Shown here: positions 44,899 to 55,988 of the stretch, piece after piece
Layout: every line of letters begins with the position of its first letter
Numbering within the stretch: position 1 is the first letter of the stretch
Origin: Platanthera guangdongensis
Taxonomy: Eukaryota > Streptophyta > Magnoliopsida > Asparagales > Orchidaceae
NCBI GenBank assembly: GCA_039583875.1
Contig: CM077149.1
Span: 21,589,194-21,653,193, forward strand
Reading direction: 5' to 3'
Length of the DNA stretch: 64,000 bases
Translations under genes and position numbers: made by a program
The notes under the pieces: generated by a model
Database searches by the model: none
Seen by the model: the letters and a program-made list of their open reading frames with translations, nothing else
Told to the model about the DNA's origin: nothing

Positions 44899-45231
44899 GG
44901 AGGTTCACGTCAATTTCTTAATTGGCACCATCCCCCTTTTATTTGCACATCGACACGTACATTTCTAGTTCGTTTCTTTGAAAATTTAACAAAAAAATAT
45001 TTTGTGGTCTGCCTATAGCGGTGTAAATTTCTTATTTTTCAGTCAAATTTTTAAAAAAATATTTTTTAATCAACCTCATATTTTTTCGAGCAAGAAAATC
45101 TATTTTATATAATTATAATCTTAATGGCTAAGCGGGAACAATTCTAACTTTCCTAGAATTAGTTGTTCAGGTACCATTTCTTTGCATTCGCACAAAATCC
45201 GGATCAAGTGTCCTCTCCAGTTCACACTGAA

Positions 45232-46568
45232 ATGGCTTTCGACGTTAATTCTTCCAATCATCCCCTGACTTATCTACACACTAATATTTTTACCTATGAT
45301 GATTATGGGGATCCCAAGTATTTTAGATACTACCTTGAGGGGGTAGAAACCTATTTCGAATATAACCAATTGGGCAAAAACCTAAAGGTTAGTGTAGTAC
45401 GACAAAAGTTAAGAGGTCGAGCATGCGAGTTTTGGCTGAACGAAGAAAAAGAGCACGATGCTGGTAGCTATCCTTATGCTTGGCCGCACATGCGAAGAAT
45501 TCTGTCATCAAAATTTGATTCCCCCTACCGCCTTAGTACTAACCCGACATCCGATAGCCAGTATTGTTATGGCACTAGGACCAAGCCGGATCATAAGAGT
45601 GATATATTATCCCAAGATAGGTCCTTTCCCCAGGTTGGTAGAGCTACACCTAGCGTACCTGCAACCACCTATAGAGGTAGGGAAACAGTGAGGTCCCCTA
45701 TCCCGAGTTCTGTACATGTGACTGTTAGGACTTCCATGAGCCCGCAGGGTGAGAGTAGTCCTACCTGTAAAGGTGGGCAAACGATTATGACATATGTGTC
45801 AAGTGGCGCTCCTGATCTTTCCTCTATTGAGCATCCTACCCCGATTACACCCTTAGGCCCTATTAAGGCTCTCCCCGAGTTGACTGAATTAGTTGTTGAC
45901 TCTACTGTTGAGTCTGAGGCAGTGTCTAGGACTGTGCCCGTCACAGAGGATGAGGCTGAATACGCTGGCGATTTAAGTGATGATGAGGAGATTGGTTACC
46001 CTAGTGACATGGACGAGGATTTCTCATCTGAGGAATCGCCTCCTCTTTCTTTCGGCGATGTTTCTGAGGCTTCTCCCTTGATAGTTATGGATTCTTCTGA
46101 TGACCCTGAGCCAGAAGACATTCTGGCTGAGTCACCCTATGTTGAGAGCTTACCTGTTACTGATTTAGGTGATGACCTGCTAGAACACTAGTTAGTTCCT
46201 TCTAGCCCGGAACATATTGAGGTGCCCATTTATTTAGCTTCCCTGTTAGATCAATCCAGTCGGATAAGTGCGAGTGAGGATCACAATATTATAATGATTG
46301 ATCCAGGATTGGTAGATGTTTCAACGGTGTTGGAAGAGTAACCTTAGGATGGATGTTTATCTTGGGATAATCTTAGTGGTGCACATCCGGGAGATAGTTC
46401 ATTGATATTATCATCGTTGCTTGAGGGTCATACTAATTTAGATTCTCCCCAGGATTCGATTTGCCCAACCCTCCGTCATGATTTAGACAATGTACCTACT
46501 TCGTGGGAAGATTTGGTTAGCAAAGGATGTGACGTTTTGGAAGATTTACCCTGCGTGGGAAGGCTATT
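45232..46568 (+). pseudogene. Gag-like plus acidic long reading frame, part 1
   Basis: ATG 45232 (MAFDVNSSNH). Residues about 20-100 look like a Ty3/gypsy Gag core: DPKYFRYYLEGVETYFEY, then VRQKLRGRACEFWLNEEKE and WPHMRRILSSKF. There is no zinc knuckle. From about residue 190 the protein is Ser/Pro/Asp/Glu-rich (for example SDDEEIGYPSDMDEDFSSEE) with no protease, RT, RNase H or integrase motif. Stops lie at 46189-46191 (TAG), 46339-46341 (TAA) and 46345-46347 (TAG); each is one C-to-T step from CAG or CAA and the frame stays meaningful on both sides. The Tekay array interrupts at 46568 after CTATT, and the frame resumes at 63147. Function unknown; it may be a Gag carrying a captured acidic protein. 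Confidence 0.7.
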
Positions 46569-48020
46569 TGTAACACCCCCTATCCGTCACATAGCATAAA
46601 GCAGTAGGTCCGGCCGGGGCCCGACGCCGTATGCCACAGACAGACCGGGTGGTTACTTAAGGAAACCATCCAACCAATCTCAACGTCCTACACAGAGCAT
46701 TCTAGCGGAAGCAGTTTATAAAAGTTGTAAACAAGAACCCAGCATCAAAGCACGAATGTCCACTAATACAAAATAGGAATGTTATACAAAATACCCAAAA
46801 CAAGCCTTAAGGCCTTACAAAATGTTTCACTTGAATATTACATGTTTTACAAACCACGGCACGCAGGCCGGTCATACATGAATAAAACAGTAAACACTTC
46901 CATTTGGGCCTTCGAGGGCCGGCTTCGCAAAAAGGGCTTTAGCCCGCTATTGACCGCTTGGTCCAGCTGCACCTGCAAGCAACAAACCACCGTACGGTGG
47001 CGAAAACAAGGCAACGGTAGCAATGCTGACCAAATTATAACGATCCCGCCCCCAACTCGGGGCGGCGATGCTCCTTCCCTGCATTTCATTAGCATAAGCG
47101 AGCAATGTATAAATATAGTCATTTCATCACAGACGTTGGGTCGCACGGCCACACGCCCCGTGCTCTCAGGGCACATTCTCGGTGAACCGGTCGATATCAC
47201 GTCAATTAAAGTCATTGACATTCCGGACTCACCACCGCCTCTTGGACGGCCAAACCTATGAGCAATTTATCTTCCTGGCCTAGGTCACGACAATTTAAGC
47301 CATTGACCATCGAAGACCCTACTCTATGTCAACGGTAAGTGCCACGTGCCTTTAGGTCTCTTTAACCAAACGACATAGAACGGGTACGGTTCCATCTAAC
47401 CTGTGCTCACATCGCAACGATAATTTAAGCCATTTGCGCGGGTCAAACTTCCGCCGAGTCCCATTTCCATCACAAGTCACATAACCCGGTTATGTTCAAG
47501 TTGGCTCTCAAGCCACCAAGTTGGCAAGATCTCGTATCCGCCCAGTTTTCCGGGTGCACCTTTGGGTTAGTCCCCAAGGCTCCCTGCTGCAATCTACCGC
47601 GTAGAAAACCCGAAAAACAACCAATAGCACGGAGTCTTCTCTGGCATTATGCAATGCAACATCACCGATCCAGACCAACATGTCCGGGTAGGCTTCACAC
47701 ATCATGCCTATGTCCATTCTCGCTTACGGACTCTAAACAACGGGGACTTCACATGTCTACCCGAAGGAACGCCTGCAACTCTCCACAAACTCGCGAGAGC
47801 GGGCTTCCTATGCAAAGAAAGAGAGCTACTCATGCTTAAGATGAGGATCGTTACCCTTGCGTTCCTCTTTGGCGCCATGGAAAAGTAATCGGATGAAAAC
47901 CACCGCACTAGCGTTGCCTCCGTGGATCCGGAGTCGGCTCGCGATTCGGAGCTCCGAAGCTCCTCCAATGGCGGGATCTAGCTCCTTCTTCTTCCCTTGG
48001 CTCTCCTCTCTCTCTAAGGC

Positions 48021-48028
48021 TTTATAAA
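48021..48028 (-). promoter_or_regulatory. TATA box of LTR A
   Basis: TTTATAAA on the minus strand. The aligned sites read TCTATAG in LTR B (about 55172) and TCTAAAG in LTR C (about 62325), each one base different. Confidence 0.6.
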
Positions 48029-48164
48029 GAGAACACTTAAGAAAAAGTGAGGGTTTTGAAAGCCCAAACCCGGGTATATCCCTTCAGGAACAACCCCCAG
48101 CTGTTGGATCTCAAAATAAGGAAACGAACGGCTTTGATTCGGGGCTGAAATGCCCAATCTGGAC

Positions 48165-48780
48165 CGAACACGGCCTGGCACACGCCCGTGTCCAGGGCCG
48201 TGTGCCGCATTCGCCGTCAAAATCGAATCACCTGGAACCTCACACGGGTATCGACACGGCCGTGTGACCGGCCGTGTACCCCATGATTTTTCCCCAAAAT
48301 CAACCCGAGCACTGCACGGGTTCTAGGACACGCCCGTGTCCTTCCCGTGTCACCTCAACACGCCTGGACCCCAGGCCGTGTACACGGTCTCGACATTTCG
48401 TCGAGCGAAGATCGTCAACCTGATGACATGGCCTTGGACACGCCCGTGTCCTAGGCCGTGTGCCTTGTCTCGACGCATCGTCGAACAAATCTCGACGACT
48501 CCCCGGGACGATCGTCGAGACAGGTCGACACGCACTGCGACACGCCCGTATCACAGGCCATGTGCCTTGTCTCGACGCATCGTCGAGCGAATCTCGTCGA
48601 CTCCGCGGCTAAGTGTAGACACGGGTCAACACGCCCTGCGACACGCCCGTGTCGCAGGCCATGTGCCCAGTCTCAACGAATCATCGAGCGAATCTCGACG
48701 ACTTCGCGTCTAAGTGTCGACATGGGCTTGACACGCCCTGGGACACGCCCGTGTCCCAGGCCGTGTGCCTGCAGCCAGAA
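48165..48780. repeat. Palindromic 102-bp repeats in LTR A U3
   Basis: GACACG-CC-CGTGTC hairpin motifs recur at 48331, 48441, 48543, 48644 and 48746, a spacing of 101-110 bp. They alternate with a second palindrome CTCGACGcatCGTCGAG and its variants. The same arrays are at about 55320-55930 and 62470-63080 in LTRs B and C. Confidence 0.9.
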
Positions 48781-48830
48781 CCCAAACTGGCCCAAAACGT
48801 CCCCCCTTCACTCCTTTGAGTTTCGGGGCG

Positions 48831-51800
48831 TTACAACTCTCCCCCTCTTAAAAGAATTTCGCCCACGAAATTACATAAAGAAAAGACATGTACAAAATCA
48901 AAATTTGTACCTGAGCGGAACAACTCCGGATACTCGTCAAGCATAGTCTGCTCTCGCTCCCAAGAGAGCTCCTCACGACCGCAATTGTCCCACCGGACCT
49001 TGACCATCCTGATCTCTTTATTGCGTATCCGCTTGACCTCCGAGTCCTCAATCCGCACGGGCTTGACCTTTGTCATTAGCCCACTATCCACCGGCACTTG
49101 ATCGACCGCGATCACTTGCGTAGGCTCTTGTACCGCCTTCCGGAGTACCGAAATATGGAATACATCATGTAAACCACTAAGCTCCACTGAAAGCTTCAAC
49201 CTATAGGCCGCTTCACCAACTCGCTCCAGAACCTCAAATGGTCCAAGGTATCTTGGGCTTAGCTTTTTCAATCGCCGCACCCACGAGACACCCTTGAACG
49301 GCTTGATCTTTAAGTATACATAATCGCCCACAGCGAACTCCACGTTCCTGTGCTTGGCATTATAGTACTTTGCTTGCCAGTCCTGAGCGATAAGCAACCT
49401 CTCCCGAATGGTTCTCACCAAAGAAGTAGCATCATCCACTTCCGATCGCTTATACAACCTTGACTCACCCGTTTCTAACCAAGACAACGGCGTGCGACAT
49501 CTTCTACCATATAGGGCCTCGAAAGGCGCCATCTGAATACTCGCTTGGTAGCTATTATTGTAGGCGAACTCCACCAAATAAAGGTGGTCTTCCCATTGCT
49601 TTCCAAAATCCAAGACACACATGCGAAGCATGTCTTCCATGATTCTATTGACCCTCTCGGTCTGCCCATCTGTTTGCGGATGGAAGGCTGTGCTAAACTT
49701 CAGCTTTGTTCCCAACATTTGCTACACCAGCCTCCAATCATTGGACGTGAACTGCCCATCTCGGTCACTCACGATGCTGCGGGGCACACCATGAAGCCGC
49801 ACTATGTTATCCACATAAAGCTTTGCCAACTTCTCCACTGGATCATCCTTCCTATGCGGAATAAAATGCGACACCTTCGTTAATCGATCAACAACCACCC
49901 AAATGGCGTCGTTTGCCTTCTGCGACCTTGGCAAACCGTGCACAAAGTCCATAGAGATGTCGTCAAATTTCCACTCCGGAATAGGCAAGGACTTAAGAAA
50001 TCCTCCCGGCTTTTGGCACTCCGCCTTTACCAAGGCGCAGGTTTGGCACTTCGTTACGTATAGCGCCACATCCTTTTTCAAACCCGGCCACCAAAACAGT
50101 TTCTTCACATCACGGTACATCTTCGTGCTCCCCGGGTGAATCGAGTACTTGGTATGGTGTGCCTCGTACAACAACTCCACCCACAAATTGCCCACACTTG
50201 GGACGCACAAACGACCGTCTTTCCAAAGCAACCCGTCCTCCACGACGAATTGGGAATTTGACCCATCCAGAGCCTCTACCATGAACTGCTTCATAAGAGC
50301 ATCCATATCCAAAGCCCGCCGAATACGATCAGCCAGGTCATATTGGACTTCAGTCCAATTCAAAACTGCTTCAGCACTTGATTGTCTGTCCACACAAACA
50401 ATCTCTAACGCCTCCAACTCCCGCACCAACCGCTCATCATGCACCGATAGCCAATTGGCTTGAGCTGGGGCTCGGCGACTCAATGCGTCCGCAACCGCAT
50501 TCCCTTTGCCAGGCACGTAGTGGATCTTAAATATATAGTCCCCCAGGAACTTCATCCATCTACGCTGCCGCATATTCAGATCCTTCTGATCAATAAGATA
50601 CTTCAGGCTCTTGTGATCGGTGTAGATATAAATCTTCACACCGTACAAATAGTGCCTCCACAGCTTCAAAGCAAAAATCACGGCCGCTAACTCCAAGTCA
50701 TGGACCGGATAATTCCTCTCGTGCACTTTTAGTTGTCTCGAGCCATAAGCTATCACGCTTCCATGCTGCAGTAGCACGCAACCCAAATCGCTGCCTGAAA
50801 CATCGCTATATATCTCATAGCCTTCGGTCCCAACCGGCGAACTCAGCACAGGCGCCGTGGTCAACCGACACTTCAACTCCTCAAAAGCTCGCGCGCACAC
50901 CGACGTCCAAACGAACTTATGCTCCTTCCTCGTCAAAGTAGTGAGAGGTAACGCTATCCGCGAGAAGTTCTCTATGAAGCACCTATAATAGCCGGCAAGC
51001 CCCAGAAAACTCCGGACTTCCGCTACAGTAGCAAGCTCAGGCCACTCCCGTATCGCAACAATCTTCGCCGGATCCACAGCAATACCCTCTCCACTCACTA
51101 TATGACCGAGGAACGCCACTGAGGACAACCAAAACTCGCACTTCGAGAACTTGGCATACAACTGGTTTCTCCTTAGCGTCTCCAACACCAAATGAAGATG
51201 CTTGAAGTGATCTTCCTCACTTTGCGAGTACAACAAAATATCGTCAATGAAGACGATCACGAAATGGTTCAAGTACTCCCTGAAAGTCCTGTTCATCAGA
51301 TCCATGAACACTGACGGCGCATTAGTCAGCCCAAACGGCATGACCGTAAACTCATAATGCCCGTATCTCGTACTAAACGCCGTCTTCGGGATATCACTCT
51401 CCCTTATTCGCAGCTGATAGTACCCAGCCTTGAGATCTAACTTCGAGTACACCGTCGACCCGACTAACTGATCAAAAAGGTCATCAATCCGGGGGATCGG
51501 GTACTTGTTCTTCTCAGTCAGCTTGTTGAGCTCCCGGTAATCAATACATAGCCTCAAGCTTCCGTCCTTCTTCTTAACAAAGAGGACCGGTGCGCTCCAA
51601 GGCGAAGAACTCAGGCGGACATACCCTTGCTCCAACAACTCTTGCAGTTGAACTTTCAGCTCCGCCATTTCCTTAGGCGCTAGCCGATACGGAGATCGTG
51701 ACATAGGCTTTGCACCTGGCACTAGCTCGATCGTAAAATCTATCTCCCGCTGAGGCGGGGCTCCAGGAAGATCTGCGGGGAACACATCAGGGTATTCCGA

Positions 51801-52316
51801 TACCACTGAAATACAATCCAACGCGGGCTTCGGCTTTGCAACCTCCACTAGTGTAAAGAACAGTTCTGCTCCAGCATGAACCGCCTTCACCACCTGAAGA
51901 GCACACATCAACGTCTTGCTCGACCCCTTTAAGCCCGTAAACGTCGTCTAACGACTCGCTCCCAGCTTAACTTCCTTGCTACCGCAATCTATATGGGCCT
52001 GCTGCTCCGAGAGCCAGTCCATGCCAAATATGACGTCGAACTCCACTAACGGAAGTAAAGACGCCCGCAGGTCGAACACCTGCTCCCCAATACGAATCTT
52101 AACATTGCAGATCCTATCCGCTCGCATCGAACACCCATTGGGCAACAACACATCCAACTTATCTTTCGTCATCGAAGCAGGAACTCCGATGCGTGATATA
52201 AATCCTTCGGACAAGAAGGAGTGTGAAGCTCCCGTATCGAAGAGTGCTCGTGCCGGATTTTCACAAATCAATACAAATCCTAAACAAGCAGTGGTAAGGT
52301 AACATGTGCATAACAA
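48831..52316 (-). pseudogene. pol: Tekay unit 1 Pol (PR-RT-RNase H-INT-CHD), two stops
   Basis: One frame from the open start at 52316 to 48831. The protease is [15 protein letters not shown] has [26 protein letters not shown] and FIDDILLYS. RNase H has the Asp motif [10 protein letters not shown] (a normal copy in unit 2 reads DASGSGLG). The integrase has HH then [13 protein letters not shown] (first Asp kept), SDRDGQF and DGQTERVNR. A chromodomain-like tail ends at DEYPELF. Stops are TAG 51948-51950 (GAG in unit 2) and TAG 49722-49724 (CAG in unit 2). The protein has no ATG at its start; it appears to be joined to Gag by the intron at 52280-52355. Confidence 0.93.
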
Positions 52317-52355
52317 GTATTTAAAGAAAGTGACTTGCTATAAATTAAATCGTAC
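52280..52355 (-). other. Putative 76-nt intron at Tekay unit 1 gag/pol junction
   Basis: ACAG/GTACGA donor and TTTAG/GATTTG acceptor on the minus strand. It is AT-rich with a CTTAC branch-like site. Removal would place Gag and Pol in one frame at the VVTG-F junction. The same intron exists in unit 2. Confidence 0.65.
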
Positions 52356-53500
52356 CTGTCACCACATCAGCCTGTTTGATGGCCTCCTGTTGGCCAAGAT
52401 TATAGACCCTTGGTTGGGCCGGAAGCATAATGGGATGCGGTCGACTCCACCGCCTTTCCCTTCTCTTCATAAGTAGCTCCCGGCCTCCTCTCGGACTTAG
52501 GGCATCCGCTCCAACAATCGCGGGCAAAGTGCCCCGTCTTTCCACAAGTAAAACACGCGCCCGGGGTCCGACTCGTAGTCGCCCCAGAAGCACTAGAAGG
52601 AGCTGGACCCGAAGTCCTATGCTTCTTGAAAGACCTCTGATAGCCGGACTTTGAAGTAGTCGGCACTTTGAATTCAGATTTCTTCTCACCCAAGCTTTTC
52701 TTTGCTTGTACGTTCTTCATGTCCTTCTCCAAGGACCGGGCAGTATTGACCAAGGTTAAGAAACCCCGCGTCATTGGCCCCGAGAGTAGTAATCTCAACT
52801 CATCTCTCAACCCTTCGTAGAAGCGATTAGTCTTGCGCTCCTCATCCATGATGGTGGAGCTAGCATAACGACTCAAACGAGTGAACTCGTGGAGATATTC
52901 ATCCACGCTCCTCTCACCCTGAACTAACTTCAGAAACTCATTCTCCATCGAAATCCTCTGAGTAGAAGGGAGGTATCTTGCTAAGAACAATCCCGAGAAC
53001 TCTTCCATCGGAACGTCTATCAGTTGTCTACCTCTCAAATGATGCAGCTCCAATCCTTCCCACCACATCCTCGCTTCACCGTCCAGAAGGAACGTAGCGA
53101 TGGTGGTCATTTGCCACTCCTCCGTCTTTGTTGCTGTCATGACTCTCTTCACCCTGGAGAGCCAGTCTTCAGCCTGAGATGGGGTTCCCAACCCCGAGAA
53201 TAACGGGGGGTTAAAGCTCATCACATGCTTAAGCTGCCTCTCAGTTGCCCTCCTCGGCACCACCGGTTCTACAACCACTTGCTCCACTCTCCTCGGCTCC
53301 ACCTCTCGAAGAGGTTCCTGCTCCATCACAGGAGCGGGCTGCTGTGTTTGCCTTGCAGGCTACGCATTTATCACGGCCAACACCGCTTCAGCCACCAACT
53401 GTATATTCTCAGCCGACAGAGGTGTTGCAGGAGCAACATCCGGTGCACTACTAGCCTCAGAAACCCGGCGTTCTGACGGCCCAACACCACTTCTGGTCAC
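52345..53500 (-). pseudogene. gag: Tekay unit 1 Gag, stop and frameshift
   Basis: It starts at a GTG (53500) aligned to the same codon in unit 2. TAG at 53360-53362 (CAG in unit 2) stops it early. The Gag core is at about 53240-52750 (MSFNPPLFSGLGTPSQAEDW, then RFYEGLRDELRLLLS). The knuckle CFTCGKTGHFARDC is at about 52560. One extra A near 52420 shifts the frame before the end, so the open frame ends at 52400 while the correct end VVTGT-stop is at 52345. Gag forms the particle and binds RNA; this copy is dead. Confidence 0.9.
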
Positions 53501-53710
53501 CTATAGTGGTACAAAAAACCGTTAAGCGACCAAATAAATTGCAAACAGCAATTATAGGAACGCACAGGTTCCTCAAACACGAGTATTTTCATTCCTAAGT
53601 GGACATTCATGGGTTCTTTTACCATTATAATGATGACGCACACAATGTGCTCACCACCCCTTAAAAAGAATTCGCCCACGAATTCAGTTTAAGCCCAACC
53701 AAAACCAGTA
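53501..53710 (-). other. Tekay unit 1 leader
   Basis: Untranslated leader between PBS and Gag. It contains a TTCGTGGGCGAATTC inverted repeat (GAATTCGCCCACGAATTC on plus) at 53669-53686. No gene. Confidence 0.6.
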
Positions 53711-53721
53711 GTCTGATACCA
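53711..53721 (-). other. Tekay unit 1 primer-binding site
   Basis: Minus-strand TGGTATCAGAC, three bases after the LTR B end (ATT spacer); initiator tRNA-Met type with one change. Confidence 0.8.
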
Positions 53722-53724
53722 AAT

Positions 53725-55988
53725 TGTAACACCCCTATCCGTCACATAGCATAAAGCAGTAGGTCCGGCCGGGGCCCGACGCCGTATGCCACAGACAGAC
53801 CGGGTGGTTACTTAAGGAAATCATCCAACTAATCTCAACGTCCTACACAGAGCATTCTAGCGGAAGCAGTTTATAAAAGTTATAAACAAGAACCCAGCAT
53901 CAAAGCACGAATGTCCACTAATACAAAATAGGAATGTTATACAAAATACCCAAAACAAGCCTTAAGGCCTTACAAAATGTTTCACTTGAATATTACATGT
54001 TTTACAAACCACGGCACGCAGGCCGGTCATACATGAATAAAACAGTAAACACTTCCATTTGGACCTTCGAGGGCCGGCTTCGCAAAAAGGGCTTTAGCCC
54101 GCTATTGACCGCTTGGTTCAGCTGCACCCGCAAGCAACAAACCACTGCACAGTGGCGAAAACAAGGCAACGGTCAGCAATGCTGACCAAATTATAACGAT
54201 CCCGCCCCCAACTCGGGGCGGCGATGCTCCTTCCATGCGTTTCATTAGCATAAGCGAGCAATGTATAAATATAGCCATTTCATCACAAACGTTGGCTCGC
54301 ACAGCCACACGCCCCGTGCTCTCAGGGAACATTCTCGGTGAACCGGTCGATGTCATGTCAATTAAAGCCATTGACATTCCGGACTCACCACCTCCACTTG
54401 GACGGCCAAACCTATGAGCAATTTGTCTTCCTGGCCTGGGTCACGAAAATTTAAGCCATTGACCGCCGAAGACCCTACTCTATGCCAACGGTAAGTGCCA
54501 CGTGCCTTTAGGTCTCTTTAACCGAACGACATAGAACGGGTACGGTTCCATCTAACCCGTGCTCACATCGCAACGACAATTTAAGCCATTTGCGCGGGTC
54601 AAACTTCCGCCGAGTCCCATTTCCATCACAAGTCACATAACCCGGTTATGTTCAAGTTGGCTCTCAAGCCACCAAGTTGGCAAGATCTCGTATCCGCCCA
54701 GTTTTCCAGGTGCACCTTTGGGTTAGTCCCCAAGGCTCCCTGCTGCAATCGACCGCGTAGAAAACCCGAAAAACAACCAATAGCACGGAGTCTTCTCCGG
54801 CATTATGCAATGAAACATCACCGATCCAAACCAACATGTCCGGGTAGGCTTCACACATCATGCCTATGTCCGTTCTCGCTTACGGACTCTAAACAACGGG
54901 GACTTCACATGTCTAACCGAAGGAACGCCTCCAACTCTCCGCAAACTCGTGAGAGCGGGCTTCCTGTGCAAAGAAAGAGAGCTACTCATGCTCAAGATGA
55001 GGATCGTTACCCTTGCGTTCCTCTTTGGTGCCATGGAAAAGTAATCGGATGAAAACCACCGCACTAGCGTTGCCTCCGTGGAGCCGGAGTCGGCTCGCGA
55101 TTCGGAGCTCCGAAGCTCCTCCAATGGCGGGATCTAGCTCCTTCTTCCCTTGGCTCTCCTCTCTCTCTAAGGCTATAGAAAGAGAACACTTAAGAAAAAG
55201 TGAGGGTTTTGAAAGCCTAAACCCGGGTATATCCCTTCAGGAACAACCCCCAGCCGTTGGATCTCAAAATAAGGAAACAAACGGCTTTGATTCGGGGCTG
55301 AAATGCCCAATCTGGACCAAACACGGCCTGGCACACGCCCGTGTCCAGGGCCGTGTGCCGCATTCGCCGTCAAAATCGAATCACCTGGAACCTCACACGG
55401 GTATCGACACGGCCGTGTGGCCGGCCGTGTACCCCATGAGTTTTCCCCAAAATCAACCTGAGCACTGCACGGGTTCTAGGACATGCCCGTGTCCTTACCC
55501 GTGTCACCTCAACACGCCTGGACCCCAGGCCGTGTACACGGTCTCGACATTTCGTCGAGCGAAGATCGTCAACCTGATGACACGGACTTGGACACGCCTG
55601 TGTCCTAGGCCGTGTGCCTTGTCTCGACGCATCGTCGAGCAAATCTCGACGACTCCCCGGGACGATCGTCGAGACAGGTCGACACGCCCTGCGACACGCC
55701 CGTGTCGCAGGCCGTGTGCCTTGACTCGACGCATCGTCGAGCGAATCTCGTCAACTCCGCGGCTAAGTGTAGACACGGGTCGACACGCCCTGCGACACGC
55801 CCGTGTCGCAGGCCGTGTGCCCAGTCTCAACGAATCGTCGAGCGAATCTCGACGACTTCGCGGCTAAGTGTCGACACGGGCTTGACACGCCCTGGGACAC
55901 GCCCGTGTCCCAGGCCGTGTGCCTGCAGCCAGAACCCAAACTGGCCCAAAACGTCCCCCTTCGCTCCTTTGAGTTTCGGGGCGTTACA
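53725..55988 (-). repeat. Tekay array LTR B (shared middle LTR)
   Basis: 2264 bp. It serves as 3' LTR of unit 2 and 5' LTR of unit 1. No target duplication at its edges. Confidence 0.96.

Larger units (their letters stand above)
46569..48835 (-). repeat. Tekay array LTR A (outer 3' LTR)
   Basis: 2267 bp. Minus-strand TATA TTTATAAA at 48021-48028. The minus-strand PPT AAGAGGGGGAGAGT adjoins it at 48836-48850. U3 holds the palindrome repeats at 48165-48780. Confidence 0.96.

Noticed and set aside
45163..45231. Upstream start of the gag-like frame at 45163
   Set aside because: The codon there is TTG; the first ATG in frame is 45232 and the Gag similarity begins after it.
45232..46568. Envelope or host protein for the acidic frame
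   Set aside because: No signal peptide or membrane segment is visible, and a PBS and Gag core precede it, so a retroelement origin fits better.
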